Shown: positions 40,827 to 51,151 of the stretch, in pieces | Numbering within the stretch: position 1 is the stretch's first letter | How the letters are laid out: each line of letters opens with the position of its first letter | From: DRQF01 sp964559135 | GTDB taxonomy: Bacteria > Planctomycetota > GCA-002687715 > DRQF01 | Reading direction: 5' to 3' | NCBI GenBank assembly: GCA_964559135.1 | Contig: CAZLGG010000003.1 | Span: 21,508 to 85,507 of the forward strand | DNA length: 64,000 bases | The notes under the pieces: model-generated | The model's input: the letters and a program-made list of their open reading frames with translations, nothing else | Database searches by the model: none | What the model was told of the DNA's origin: nothing | Made by a program: the position numbers and the translations under genes

Positions 40827-43800
40827 TCAGGTCTCCTCGGCTTCGTCGGCTTCTTCGCCGCCGTCCGCAAGATCGATACCCGCGGAAGGCACCGACCGGA
40901 TGTGGAGATCTCTTTGAGGGAAGGGGATCTCGATCCCACTGCGCCTGAAGGCGGCGTCGATGGCGCCATTCAGATCGGAGAGCACCCTCCGCCGAACGGT
41001 GATGTCTGGTGTCGTCAACCAGACGAGGAGCTCGAAAGCGAGTTCGCTCTCCCCGAATCGTCGGAAGGTGACCTCGGGGCGGGGCGTGGAGAGAACTCGT
41101 CGATCCTGTTCGGCCACCTCGAGAAGAACCTTCTTGGCCAGTCCGACATCGGTGCCGTAAGCCGTTCCCACCGAAACCCGCAGGCGCGTGCGCGGCTCTC
41201 CGTGAGACCAATTGATGACGTTCTCCTCGATGAGGCGGCGATTGGGAATGATGATCGAGATCCCGTCTCGAGTCCTGACGACGGTGGCGCGAATGCTGAT
41301 CGCCGTCACGTCTCCCTCGACGTCTCCGACCGTGATGATGTCGCCGACCTTGAGAGGGCGTTCGAGGAAGAGAATCAAACCGGAGACGAAGTTGGAGAGT
41401 ATCTCGGTCATGCCGAAACCGATGGCGACGCCGGCCGGGGCGAGTAGCCAGCCCAGGTCGGACATCGAGATTCCCCAGGCCCTGAGGCCCAACACGAATC
41501 CCAGAGCGACGATGGTATAGAACGCCAGAGTGGCGCGGGCGTATCGCGTGCCGCGGCGGTTTTCATCCGCCGGTTTTCCCCCGGTGAGAAGGAGGTCGCG
41601 GACGACGAACCCACCCACGAGGGCGACGAGAAAGACGACCGTTCCGCGAAGGAGGTCACCCAGGGTCGTGCTCGGTCCCCCCTTTCTTCCCTCGAGGACG
41701 ACGAAGCCCAAGAACTTCTTGACGGACTCCGGAGAGAGACTGAGAGCCCACCGGAGCGCCAAGAGAGTTCCGAGGAGGATGAGGGCGAAAGCGATGGACA
41801 TGAGGAGGCGGCGAATCGCACCGCTTCGACGATCAGCCCACGTCTTCCAGGACGGATCGATCGCCTCGTGCCGCCGTCGATGGCGCGCTGTCCAGCCTTC
41901 GGCTCCGGCGGCTATGAACTGATAGGTCAGGTTCGACGCCAGGAGCACGGCAAGCACGCCGAGGGATCGAAGCCCTACCAACCGGCTGGCGTTGCGGAAC
42001 CCGAGGACGTGAAAAACGAGCAGACCTGTGGAGACCAGGACCAGGGCGGGCCATGCGAACCGAAGAAGAGCTTGGAGAAGACGGGACCACGGTTGATCGG
42101 CTTGAGCGGGGACCAGGAATCGCAACAGTTCGGCACGGCGGCCGAACCAGACCACGATGGCCACGGACCAGAGAAACAAGGCGGCCCAAAGGAGGTCGGA
42201 CAGATGGGAGTACCCGGCGCGGTCGCACCACCCGATGAGAGGGACCATGGTGAGCAGACCCAGGGCGATGACGGCTCGCAAGGCCCTCGAGAACCGACGC
42301 ATGGGATTGGGTGTGGGCTCGACGACGTCACCGGATGTGGACCGGGGGCGTCCTTCCAGAAGAGCGGAGAAGAAGCGCAGGAATGCGAAGACGCCGAAAA
42401 AGCTGGCCAGGACGAAGAGGGCGGGTTCGCGGGGCAACGGGGAACCGCCGGAGGTCGCGACGGCGGCATAGAGCAGGACGGCCGGAAGGGCGCGAAGGTG
42501 AGCCCAGGCGAGTAGGCGAAGGCGTCGCGTCAACGGGTCTTCGTCCTCAGTGGGAGATCGCACCCAACGTGCGGGGACGAAAAAGCCCGCGAGGGCCAAA
42601 GCCAGGAGAAGGCCGGACCCAATGAAGGACTTGGAGGGAAGATCCTTCAGGATGCGGAAGGAGGCAGGGAATCGCTTCACGGCGGATGAGGCCTCGACCG
42701 CCATGGCCTCCCGGTTCTCCTTCGCACCCAACCACGGCTCCCGCAACCAGAAGCTGACGGTGACGAGATGGTCCTCGCGGAGGGTCAACAGTTCGAGAGC
42801 CTTCCTCGCGACATGCATCTCCTCGTCGGCGAGGGACTCGATGTCACCGAGCAGAGCCTTGCGCCGGCGCACAGTCTGAAGGATTTCCTCACGGGTTTGA
42901 TTCCAGTTCTTCTGGAACGCGACGACGCGGGACTCGGTGAAGTATTGCTGGACGCTGGCTTCGCCTTCCTTCCAGGACTTCTGAGCAGCGATCCACTGCG
43001 CCGCCAACGGGTCCTTGGGTGAGCCGTGTTCCGCGGGGGAGAACTGAGCCGTCGTGTCTTCGCCCGAGACGTCGTCGGCGAGCACGTCCAGGACGGCCTC
43101 CAAGGCGTCCATGCGCGTCTGAACCTTCGCCATGATCGCTCCGTGGCGCTGCTCGATCTCGCGAAACCGCTGTTCGGCGCGCGTGTGTCGACGCGACAAT
43201 CGCCGCATCTGAGCCACGAGGAAATCGCGTCTCCTGGGATCGAGTCGGGCACCGCGGGGCAGTCGATCGACCACCATGCGGTTTCGCTCTTCGATCCGCT
43301 CGTTGTCGAGGCTCTCGATCTCGAGGCGCCGCTCGATGCCTGCCTTGATCGACTGCTCTTCGAATTCGAGCCCGGCCAGTGCTGCCTTGAGCGCTTCGAG
43401 TGTCGCCACGGCCTTCGGAGTCGGATGGCGTTGACGTTCCGCTTCCTTGGACTTCTCCTTGGCCTCGTGTTCCGCCTTGGCCTTCTCCATCTCGAGGGCC
43501 CGCCCCCGCGCCTCCCTGGCCGCCGCGAGCGCGAGACGCGTCGTCTGATCCATGAGGTCGGAGATCTCGGTTTGGATGCGAGCATCCTCGACCCGCTTCT
43601 CGTCGATCTGCAGTAAGGTGGGATGTTGATCGCGGTGAAGCTCCAGTGTCCTTTGCTTCAACTCATTGGTCAGAAGATCGGCGGTGGCCACCGCACGTTG
43701 GCTCGTCGTGGAGGTTTCGTTTGCGAGAATCGCTTCGAGCGGCTCCCGGGCTTTCTGGAGACTGGAGAGGGAATCCGCGATGCTCTCGAACCGCTTCCGC

Positions 43801-44279
43801 CTGGCCGCGAGGATCCCTTCCGCGGCGCTGAGTTGCTTTCGCCCCTCCTCCACGGCGAGTTTCGCCTTGTCGGAAGCGGCCTGGTAGGCGTGAAGCTCCT
43901 TCTCGGTCGCAGACTCGATCTTGGGCGGCGCCTTGAGTTGGGTCTGCTTCAGAGCCAACTCTTGGCTGTGGCGTTTGATCGCATCCTCGAGCGCACGAAT
44001 GCGCTGCTGGGAGTCAGAAACCTCTGCGAGGAGCGAACGCAACGCCTCGATCGCCTTCCTCTGCCGATTGAGAGCCGTGACCAAGGAACGTGTTTGTTCA
44101 TTCGGAGACTCGGACTTCTCGAGGTCGGCGATCGACTTGGCCGTCGTCTTCGCCAGTGCATCCAGTTGTGCCGAACCGAACTCTTGCCCCTGCACGGTGA
44201 CGTGCGTGGGAACGGGGATCTGGCCCATCGCCGCAAGGCGGAGGGCACCCAAGAGAAAAAGGGGGAGGGCGCGTCGCAT
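40827..44279 (-). CDS. Large MscS-family mechanosensitive channel (MscK-like)
   Basis: A 1150-residue protein. A signal peptide (MRRALPLFLLGALRLAAMG) is followed by a long charged, largely coiled-coil periplasmic region (about 35-510), a block of about ten membrane helices (about 540-900), and a MscS domain at the C-terminus (about 929-1120): pore-lining GVAIGFGMTEILSNFVSGLILF, RPLKVGDIITVGDVEGDVTAI, RTRDGISIIIPNRRLIEENVINWS. The layout equals MscK/KefA, the channel that opens on membrane tension and releases solutes under hypo-osmotic shock. The C-terminal tail is acidic. Coiled-coil length is greater than in small MscS proteins. Confidence 0.9.
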   Translation of the reverse strand: MRRALPLFLLGALRLAAMGQIPVPTHVTVQGQEFGSAQLDALAKTTAKSIADLEKSESPNEQTRSLVTALNRQRKAIEALRSLLAEVSDSQQRIRALEDAIKRHSQELALKQTQLKAPPKIESATEKELHAYQAASDKAKLAVEEGRKQLSAAEGILAARRKRFESIADSLSSLQKAREPLEAILANETSTTSQRAVATADLLTNELKQRTLELHRDQHPTLLQIDEKRVEDARIQTEISDLMDQTTRLALAAAREARGRALEMEKAKAEHEAKEKSKEAERQRHPTPKAVATLEALKAALAGLEFEEQSIKAGIERRLEIESLDNERIEERNRMVVDRLPRGARLDPRRRDFLVAQMRRLSRRHTRAEQRFREIEQRHGAIMAKVQTRMDALEAVLDVLADDVSGEDTTAQFSPAEHGSPKDPLAAQWIAAQKSWKEGEASVQQYFTESRVVAFQKNWNQTREEILQTVRRRKALLGDIESLADEEMHVARKALELLTLREDHLVTVSFWLREPWLGAKENREAMAVEASSAVKRFPASFRILKDLPSKSFIGSGLLLALALAGFFVPARWVRSPTEDEDPLTRRLRLLAWAHLRALPAVLLYAAVATSGGSPLPREPALFVLASFFGVFAFLRFFSALLEGRPRSTSGDVVEPTPNPMRRFSRALRAVIALGLLTMVPLIGWCDRAGYSHLSDLLWAALFLWSVAIVVWFGRRAELLRFLVPAQADQPWSRLLQALLRFAWPALVLVSTGLLVFHVLGFRNASRLVGLRSLGVLAVLLASNLTYQFIAAGAEGWTARHRRRHEAIDPSWKTWADRRSGAIRRLLMSIAFALILLGTLLALRWALSLSPESVKKFLGFVVLEGRKGGPSTTLGDLLRGTVVFLVALVGGFVVRDLLLTGGKPADENRRGTRYARATLAFYTIVALGFVLGLRAWGISMSDLGWLLAPAGVAIGFGMTEILSNFVSGLILFLERPLKVGDIITVGDVEGDVTAISIRATVVRTRDGISIIIPNRRLIEENVINWSHGEPRTRLRVSVGTAYGTDVGLAKKVLLEVAEQDRRVLSTPRPEVTFRRFGESELAFELLVWLTTPDITVRRRVLSDLNGAIDAAFRRSGIEIPFPQRDLHIRSVPSAGIDLADGGEEADEAEET

Positions 44280-44327
44280 GACCCTGATGGTACAGGGACC
44301 CTTCGACAGTCGTTCTCCCCCGGTCGA

Positions 44328-45347
44328 TCACCAGCCCCCCAGGAGTTGATTGACCCTGTCTTGGGTGGCAGGAGGCAAATCTCCCGAAGCGAGCAGGCTC
44401 TGGAGTTGCTCTCGGGCGGCCGTGTTGTGGACACGCCCGTAATAGTCGACCAGCATCCGCGAGAGTTGGGGACTGGTCCTCACGGCGTTCCGTTCGCCCA
44501 CCAGATTGACCGCCGGCAAGGCGCTGGCGTTCGACAGCAGAAGGAGGCCTTGGCCGAGTGCCCTCTTCATGGCGCTCGGGGCGTTCTCATCCTTCAGGAA
44601 ATCGATGGTGGCGTTGATCCCCCGGGGGGCGTCATGGCGCACGAGGCCGTACATGGCGTTCACCCGGACGCCATCGTGCTTGCTGGAAGTCATCAATTTC
44701 GCGAGGGCGGGGACGGCAGCCCTGTTGTCCATCCGCATCAGTGCTTGGGAAGCCATCGCCGCGACCAGTTCGTTGTCGTCATCCATGGCGGCCTTCTCGA
44801 GAGGCCCCACGGCCGCCGGGTCGTCCATGCTCATGAGGATCGTCGCTGCCAAGAGCCGGTCGTCGGAATCCTCACTCTCCAGGAGGTCGGTCACGGTTTT
44901 GAGGCCCTCGGGGCCCAGGGCCTTGAGGTCCCCGACGATCGAACCGATCGCACCGCTGCGCACGAGAGTTTCCATGCCCTTCCCGCGGAGCGCGTCGATG
45001 CTGGACTTCACCTTGGCCAGGCGCTCGCCGCGACGGGTGGCCTCGTCGCCGACGGACGTGTTCGCCGCAGCCAGAGCCTTTTGGGTCTTCTGCAACTCGT
45101 CTTCGAGCATGGCTGCGCGACGCCGCTCGTCCTGAAGATCTTTTCGGGCGAGGTCACGCTCTTGTTCCAAGCGCCCCATCCTGCTTCGCAGGGCTTCGAG
45201 TTCACGAAGAGCGTCGCGGGCTTCGTCGGTGACTCGGGGCGTCGACTCCAACGATGCGTCGGCCACGGGCTCGAAAAGGGTCAATCGAAGAACGAGGGCG
45301 CCCAGAGCGAGCACCAGGAACGAGAGAATGATGACGGGACGATTCAT
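44328..45347 (-). CDS. Membrane-anchored coiled-coil / HEAT-repeat protein
   Basis: A 339-residue protein. The ATG at 45347 has AGGAG 8 bases upstream. One N-terminal membrane helix (VIILSFLVLALGALVLRLTLF) is followed by a coiled coil (about 45-125) and armadillo/HEAT-like repeats (ATILMSMDDPAAVGPLEKAAMDDDNELVAAMASQAL and similar). Such repeats are scaffolds for protein contacts; no enzyme motif is seen. It is upstream of the MscK-like gene on the same strand with a 48-base gap, so it may share its transcript. Confidence 0.72.
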   Translation of the reverse strand: MNRPVIILSFLVLALGALVLRLTLFEPVADASLESTPRVTDEARDALRELEALRSRMGRLEQERDLARKDLQDERRRAAMLEDELQKTQKALAAANTSVGDEATRRGERLAKVKSSIDALRGKGMETLVRSGAIGSIVGDLKALGPEGLKTVTDLLESEDSDDRLLAATILMSMDDPAAVGPLEKAAMDDDNELVAAMASQALMRMDNRAAVPALAKLMTSSKHDGVRVNAMYGLVRHDAPRGINATIDFLKDENAPSAMKRALGQGLLLLSNASALPAVNLVGERNAVRTSPQLSRMLVDYYGRVHNTAAREQLQSLLASGDLPPATQDRVNQLLGGW

Positions 45348-45448
45348 GGTTTGACTCCTGTTGACGGTCCCCTTTTTCCGCGCGGAGGCCGCCGACCGCG
45401 GACCTTCCATTCGGGTAGAATGTGCGCCGTCACGACGCGGAGCCCCGA

Positions 45449-48154
45449 ATGCAGTCCAGAATCCTGTTCCTCTTCGCCCTGACCCCCATCATATTCCCAA
45501 TCTTCGGATGCGACAGGTCTTCCGATTCCGAGATTGAGGCCGTCGAGCAGGCACCTGCGAAGGACGGAGTGCGGCATGTTCTGGCCGATCTCGAACAGTT
45601 TCGTTGTCTCGCCTGCCATCGTCCTTCGACGGGGGGAGACGACTTGTTGCCACCGCCGGCGCCCAGTCTCGCGCGTGTTGGGCGCCGCCTACGGGCGAGC
45701 TGGATCTCGAGTTGGCTGGAGGATGGGTCCCCTCGACCGCGTGGGCACGTCATGCCCCACATCTTCCGCGGTTGGCCCGAAGCCGAGAAACGGCGGGCCG
45801 TCGACGATCTGGTCGCCTTTCTCATTCGGGACGGAGAGGGTCCTTTCGCCGATGCGCAGACGGTGCTGACGTCGGATGCCTGGGTCGGTCGGCGACTTTT
45901 CGATGCGCTCGGGTGCGCCGTCTGCCATGCACGAGCAGACCTGGGGGACCTGACTGCGAAGACGGACCTCTCGAACCTCCAACAATTCCTCTTGGACCCG
46001 GTGGCCTTGCATCCCGACGGCCGCATGCCTTCGTTGACACTTTCTCCCTCGGAGGCCCGATCGATCGCCCTCTACCTTCTGGCGCCCGAGAGCGCGCTCA
46101 CCTCCGGCCGGCGATACGCCGGTCTCGTTCTCGAACTGCTCGAAGCGGATGGGGGCTTCCTCGAGTTTGACGCCGGGCTGAGCGCCGGCCGAGTCGTCGA
46201 GAGGCGAACGGCCTCCCGATTCACCGTGGATGATCGCAGTCGCGACGATCGCTTCGGACTGCGGTATCGAGGGATCATCACCCTCCCGGAGAGCGGATCG
46301 TGGACGTTTTCCACCCGTTCGGACGACGGCAGTTGGTTGTGGATCGACGGCGATCTGGTCGTGCGCAACGGAGGGCTCCACGGCCCGTCGACCCAGGAGG
46401 GTACCGTCGTCCTCGACGAAGGTCCTCATGCCTTTCAGGTGGCGATGTACGAGCACGAAGGGGGCGAGCTTCTCGAAGTGCGGTGCCAAGGGCCGTCGGG
46501 GGAACCCAGGGAGATTCCCCCTGAGTGGCTGAGTCACCGAGAACTGGTCCTATCTGTTCCCGCAGCGACGGGGCGCCGCGCCGAGGGAGATCCCGCCCGA
46601 GGGTCGGCACTCTACGAGCGAGTCGGGTGTGCCGCGTGTCACGACGAGAGACCGAGGAAGAATCCCTCCATCCCCACATTGGCGGAGATCCGGAACCCCG
46701 CGGGCGGGTGTCTGGACACCGCTCCGACGACGCGGGCGCCGAGTTTCGATCTCTCGGAGGCGGCGCGCGGGCGACTCCGGGCCTGGTTGGGCGAACCTGA
46801 TCGGGAACGGGTTCTCGAAGTCAGCGATGACGTCTTGCTGAAGAATCGCCTGGATCGCCTCGGTTGCCTCGGCTGTCACGAGCGAAACGGCCGAGGTGGT
46901 CCGGTCGGGGATGAGCGTTCCCACTTCACCGGGACCGCCGACCTTGGGGACGAGGGCAGCATTCCTCCCCGTTTGACCGGCGTCGGGGCCAAGCTCACGA
47001 AGAGTCGATTGCGGGCGGTGCTCGAGAGGGGCGCGACCCTCCGTCCCTTCATGAGAACCCGCATGCCTCAGTTCGGCAGTCGAAATGTCGAACCCATTCC
47101 GGATCTCTTTGCCGCTTTGGATGCGGACACGGTCGAGCCCGTCGAGGCTCCCGGGCGCGCGACACCCGGTGAGTTGGAGTCGGGGCGTCGACTCGTAGGA
47201 CGCAAGGGATTCAACTGCATCACCTGTCATCGGTTCAAAGGCGTCGGCGACCCTCGGAATCACACCGTCGACCTCGTGGGCACCACGAGGAGAATTCGCT
47301 TCCCATGGTTTCGGCGTCTCCTCACTCATCCGGCGGAGCTGAATCCCGGAACGCGCATGCCGCCCTACTGGTCCGGCGGCACCGTGGATTTCCCGGAGAT
47401 CCTCGGAGGTGACCGAGAGGCTCAAATCGCGGCGCTGTGGCAATATCTCGACGGTGCCGACAAATGGCCCCCGCCCCCCGGTCTTGACTATGACCTGGCC
47501 GCCTACGACCTCACGCCCGAGGACGGCCCCATCTACTTCGGCGCTTTCTTTCGCGGTGTCGGGCCCAAAACCCTATGCGTGGGATTCCCGGAGGGTGTCC
47601 ACATCGCGTACGACATGGCGCGGTCCCGGCTGGCCAAGGTCTGGAAAGGAGGGTTCATCAACGCGGCAGGCACGTGGACGGACCGGGGAGGCAAGCTCGA
47701 GGTCCCGGACAGTCTCGACGTCATCGACCTGCCGCCGGCTCCGACCGCGGCGGTCTTGGAGTCTCCCGACGCCCCGTGGCCCGAGGATTCGGGTCACAGG
47801 GGGAGCTGGGCGTATGGAGGTCATGAAAGGGATGGAGACGGCCGCCCGACCTTCTCGAGTCGGAGAGGCGACGTGGCGCTTCGGGAGAGCGTGATGCCTC
47901 TCGTGCGTGGCGGTCGACGGGGAGTTCTCCGCCGATTCGTGCTGACGGCCCCATCTTCGCAAACGGTCACGTTGCGACTGGCCCGTGGAAAGACCATACG
48001 TTCCACGGCGGAAGGTTTCGTCGTGGGACGCGCCGAGATCTCGGTTCGCGGCGGCGAGGCCCGCGTCGTGCAGGTGGAAGAGGGGAGCGAACTCAGAGTG
48101 TCGGTCGAGGCCGGGCCGATGGGCGCGTCGATGGAGGTGAGCTGGGTATGGTGA
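45449..48154 (+). CDS. Multi-domain cytochrome c / PA14 lipoprotein
   Basis: A 901-residue protein; ATG 45449 has GGAG 6 bases upstream. The signal MQSRILFLFALTPIIFPIFGC looks like a lipoprotein signal. Five CxxCH heme motifs: CLACH (53-57), CAVCH, then after a PA14-like carbohydrate-binding domain (FGLRYRGIITLPESGSWTF, DDGSWLWIDGDLVV), CAACH, CLGCH and CITCH. The C-terminal 230 residues form a beta domain. The planctomycete pattern of cytochrome plus carbohydrate-binding modules suggests electron transfer linked to polymer or sugar breakdown. The next gene starts inside its last 7 bases, so the two form a translational pair. Confidence 0.85.
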   Translation: MQSRILFLFALTPIIFPIFGCDRSSDSEIEAVEQAPAKDGVRHVLADLEQFRCLACHRPSTGGDDLLPPPAPSLARVGRRLRASWISSWLEDGSPRPRGHVMPHIFRGWPEAEKRRAVDDLVAFLIRDGEGPFADAQTVLTSDAWVGRRLFDALGCAVCHARADLGDLTAKTDLSNLQQFLLDPVALHPDGRMPSLTLSPSEARSIALYLLAPESALTSGRRYAGLVLELLEADGGFLEFDAGLSAGRVVERRTASRFTVDDRSRDDRFGLRYRGIITLPESGSWTFSTRSDDGSWLWIDGDLVVRNGGLHGPSTQEGTVVLDEGPHAFQVAMYEHEGGELLEVRCQGPSGEPREIPPEWLSHRELVLSVPAATGRRAEGDPARGSALYERVGCAACHDERPRKNPSIPTLAEIRNPAGGCLDTAPTTRAPSFDLSEAARGRLRAWLGEPDRERVLEVSDDVLLKNRLDRLGCLGCHERNGRGGPVGDERSHFTGTADLGDEGSIPPRLTGVGAKLTKSRLRAVLERGATLRPFMRTRMPQFGSRNVEPIPDLFAALDADTVEPVEAPGRATPGELESGRRLVGRKGFNCITCHRFKGVGDPRNHTVDLVGTTRRIRFPWFRRLLTHPAELNPGTRMPPYWSGGTVDFPEILGGDREAQIAALWQYLDGADKWPPPPGLDYDLAAYDLTPEDGPIYFGAFFRGVGPKTLCVGFPEGVHIAYDMARSRLAKVWKGGFINAAGTWTDRGGKLEVPDSLDVIDLPPAPTAAVLESPDAPWPEDSGHRGSWAYGGHERDGDGRPTFSSRRGDVALRESVMPLVRGGRRGVLRRFVLTAPSSQTVTLRLARGKTIRSTAEGFVVGRAEISVRGGEARVVQVEEGSELRVSVEAGPMGASMEVSWVW

Positions 48155-49632
48155 AAACGATGACGATTCTTTTCTTCTGCGCGCTCATGTCGGCCACCCT
48201 TTCGGGCCAAGTCGATCCTTCGGATCAAGAGGTGCCGCGAGAGGAGCCCTACGTCCGACTCGTGGACGTCCCCTGTCCCGACGGCGTCGTCCTCGAAGTC
48301 GGCGGACTGTGCCGGGCGGGCGAGGAGTCGTTTCTCGTGTGTACGCGTCGAGGCGAACTGTGGCGCATCGACGAGATCAGGAGCGACCGGCCCCGATTCC
48401 GCCGAGTCTTCGACGGTTTGCAGGAGCCCCTCGGGCTGCTGATGGAGGCGGACGGTTCGGTCGATCTCGTGCAGCGCGGAGAGCTGTCGCGGCTCGTCGA
48501 TCGCGACGGCGACGGCGTCTTCGATCGATCGCTGACGTTGTGCAATGCCTGGGATCTCTCGGGGAGCTATCACGAATACGCGTTCGGACCTCGCCGCGAC
48601 CGAGCGGGAAACCTCTGGCTGACCCTCAATCGTTCGTTTGACGCCGAACCGTTCGGGAGCGTCAGTTGGCGCGGCTGGGCCATTCGGGTGACGCCCGAGG
48701 GGAAATTCGAGCCCGTCGCGGCAGGGTTGCGGTCGCCGGCGGGGATCGAGATCTCTCCCGATGGAGACGTCTTCTATACCGACAACCAGGGCGAGTGGTG
48801 CGGCGCCAACAAACTCGCCCACTTGGAAGTGGGAGACTTTCACGGCCATCCGTTCGGAAAGGAGTCGTGCAAGCTGCCCGAGTCCCACGTCGCCTATCCC
48901 GGCGAGATTCCGAATGGAATCTCCATGCCGGAGGCCGCACGGCGTATCCCGGGCTTCAAGCTTCCGGCCATCTGGTTCCCCTATGACAAGATGGGGCAGT
49001 CTCCATCGGGAATGGTGTGGGACACACAGGGCAATTTCGGACCGTTTCGCGGCCAGCTGTTCGTGGGGGATCAACACCATGCGAGCATCATGCGTTGCGA
49101 TTTGGAGAAGATTGGTGGGCGTTTTCAGGGGGCGTGTTTCCCCTTTCGCAGTGGGCTGGCCTCGGGAGTCATCCGCCTGGCGTGGGGCCCTGGGGGGGAG
49201 TTGTTGGCCGGGCTCTCCAATCGCGGTTGGGGGTCGAAGGGCCGCAAGGAGTGGGGGCTTCAGCGGGTGATATGGGATGGAAAGACTCCCTTCGAGATCC
49301 AACACATGCGAGTCCGTCCCAAGGGATTTCGGCTCATCTTCACCCATCCCGTCGACGTCGTGCGCGCCGCTTTCCCCGGAGCCTATCGACTCGAAAGCTA
49401 CACCTATGAACTCCACGAGGCGTACGGTTCGGCGGAGATGGAGCGACGGGAGGTCGAGATCAAGACGGTCGCCGTCAGCGGTGACGGGAGAATCGTCGAT
49501 CTCGAGGTGTCACCCCTTCGCACGGGGGGATACGTCTACGAACTCCATCTGCGGGGCATCGTGGATCGGGAAGGAAGAAGCCTCGTCCACCGGCGCGCCT
49601 ACTACACTCTGGTCCATCTTCCGGAGAACTAG
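48148..49632 (+). CDS. Secreted beta-propeller protein (sugar-dehydrogenase-like)
   Basis: A 494-residue exported protein. The signal is MVKTMTILFFCALMSATLSGQ. Propeller repeats with FDGLQEPLGLL, GLRSPAGIEISPDGDVFYTDNQGEWCGANKLAHL and LPAIWFPYDKMGQSPSGMVWD resemble planctomycete proteins related to PQQ-type glucose/sorbosone dehydrogenases. A Ca-binding-like DRDGDGVFD lies near residue 115. The family's quinone cofactor is not certain here. It overlaps the cytochrome/PA14 gene by 7 bases, which suggests that the cytochrome receives electrons from it or from its substrate. Confidence 0.8.
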   Translation: MVKTMTILFFCALMSATLSGQVDPSDQEVPREEPYVRLVDVPCPDGVVLEVGGLCRAGEESFLVCTRRGELWRIDEIRSDRPRFRRVFDGLQEPLGLLMEADGSVDLVQRGELSRLVDRDGDGVFDRSLTLCNAWDLSGSYHEYAFGPRRDRAGNLWLTLNRSFDAEPFGSVSWRGWAIRVTPEGKFEPVAAGLRSPAGIEISPDGDVFYTDNQGEWCGANKLAHLEVGDFHGHPFGKESCKLPESHVAYPGEIPNGISMPEAARRIPGFKLPAIWFPYDKMGQSPSGMVWDTQGNFGPFRGQLFVGDQHHASIMRCDLEKIGGRFQGACFPFRSGLASGVIRLAWGPGGELLAGLSNRGWGSKGRKEWGLQRVIWDGKTPFEIQHMRVRPKGFRLIFTHPVDVVRAAFPGAYRLESYTYELHEAYGSAEMERREVEIKTVAVSGDGRIVDLEVSPLRTGGYVYELHLRGIVDREGRSLVHRRAYYTLVHLPEN

Positions 49633-49708
49633 CGGGCGAAGCGTGAATTCCCATGGTGAGTCGGGGTGCTGATTGCGGTGAGTTTCTGTTGCACCCCAGT
49701 CGATGTGC

Positions 49709-51148
49709 TCACAGGAGCAACTCCTTGACCACGCGGGCAGGTTCCCTCACGCCGATGAGGCGAACGTCCAACCCTTGGCTCTTCACGGCGAGCGTCTCCG
49801 GATCGAGGCCCAGACAATGGAGGAGGGTCGCGTGCAGATCGCGCACGTGGACGGGGTCTTTCACGATGTTGTATCCGAAGTCGTCCGTCTGGCCGTAGAC
49901 AAGACCCGGGCGGACGCCCCCTCCGGCCAACCACCCGGTAAAGCAGCGTGGATGATGATCGCGGCCGTAGTTCTTGCGCGTGAGCTCGCCTTGGCAGTAG
50001 ACCGTGCGCCCGAACTCCCCACTCCAGATCACCAAGGTGTCATCCAGGAGCCCTCGGCGCTCCAGATCCAGGACCAAAGCGGCGGAGGGCTGATCGATGT
50101 CCTTGCACTGTTTCGGCAGGTCCCCCGTCACGTTGAAGTGTTGATCCCAACCGCGGTGGAAGATCTGCACGAATCGCACGCCTCTCTCCATCATGCGGCG
50201 GGCGAGCAGACAGTTGGCGGCGAAGGTCCCGGGTTTCTTCGCGTCCGGACCGTAGAGTTTCAGGGTCTCAGGCGTCTCGTCCTTGACATCGACGAGTTCG
50301 GGAACCGAGGCCTGCATGGCGAAAGCCATCTCGTACTGTGCGATGCGCGTCTCGATTTCCGGGTCTTTGGATTCTTCCCACGCTCGGCGGTTCATGCGCC
50401 CGAGAAGGTCAAGCTGATCTCGACGGAGTTCGCGACTCACCCCGCCCGGATTCTCGAGGAACAAGACGGGATCCCCCTGCGAACGAAGAGCCACACCCTG
50501 GTGCCGACTGGGAAGCACTCCGGCGCCCCAGAGGCGGCTGTAGAGAGCCTGCGCGTCCTGACGGCCTGTCCAGGATGAGTTGAGAACGACGAAGGTCGGC
50601 AAGTTCTCATTCATGCTGCCGAGACCGTAGGAGAGCCACGCGCCGACGCTGGGCCACCCGGGGAGTTCGCGGCCGGTCAGAAGATAGGTGATGGCGGGAT
50701 CATGGTTGATGGCATCGGTGTGTAGGGAGCGCACGATCGCGAGGCGATCAGTGATCCGGCCCAAGTGGGGAAGCAACTCCGACACCCATGCCCCGTCGCC
50801 GCCGTTGTCGTGTCTTTCGAATTTGAAGGCGCTGGGTGCCAGCGGGAAACGCTGCTGCTTCGACGTCATCGTCGTCAGCCTTTGGCCCATTCTCACCGAC
50901 TCGGGGAGGTCCTGATCGAAGCGCTCGGCGAGTCCGGGCTTGTAGTCGAACATGTCCAACTGAGACGGTGCACCGGCCATGCAGAGCCAGATGGCGCGCT
51001 TGGCGCGAGGCGGAGCGCCCCTGGAAAGAGTCTCGAGACCCCAACCGTCGCGAAGCAGGAGGCTCGCCAGCGCGGAGTGGCCCACGCTCCGTCCGATTCG
51101 GCGAAGGAATTCTCTGCGATCGACGCCCTGTGGCGGCTCGGTGCCCAT
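49709..51148 (-). CDS. DUF1501 protein with Tat signal
   Basis: A 479-residue protein of the DUF1501 family, common in planctomycetes and Verrucomicrobia. The N-terminus DRREFLRRIGRSVG carries the twin-arginine-like export motif. Typical segments: IWLCMAGAPSQLDMFDYKPGL, DPAITYLLTGRELPGWPSVGAWLSYGLGS, NLPTFVVL, RFVQIFHRGWDQHFN and DDTLVIWSGEFGRT. It belongs to the alkaline-phosphatase-like superfamily but its reaction is unknown. It starts 3 bases after the end of the DUF1549/DUF1553 gene, a conserved pair that is probably a single functional unit at the cell surface. Confidence 0.92.
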   Translation of the reverse strand: MGTEPPQGVDRREFLRRIGRSVGHSALASLLLRDGWGLETLSRGAPPRAKRAIWLCMAGAPSQLDMFDYKPGLAERFDQDLPESVRMGQRLTTMTSKQQRFPLAPSAFKFERHDNGGDGAWVSELLPHLGRITDRLAIVRSLHTDAINHDPAITYLLTGRELPGWPSVGAWLSYGLGSMNENLPTFVVLNSSWTGRQDAQALYSRLWGAGVLPSRHQGVALRSQGDPVLFLENPGGVSRELRRDQLDLLGRMNRRAWEESKDPEIETRIAQYEMAFAMQASVPELVDVKDETPETLKLYGPDAKKPGTFAANCLLARRMMERGVRFVQIFHRGWDQHFNVTGDLPKQCKDIDQPSAALVLDLERRGLLDDTLVIWSGEFGRTVYCQGELTRKNYGRDHHPRCFTGWLAGGGVRPGLVYGQTDDFGYNIVKDPVHVRDLHATLLHCLGLDPETLAVKSQGLDVRLIGVREPARVVKELLL

Positions 51149-51151
51149 GGA

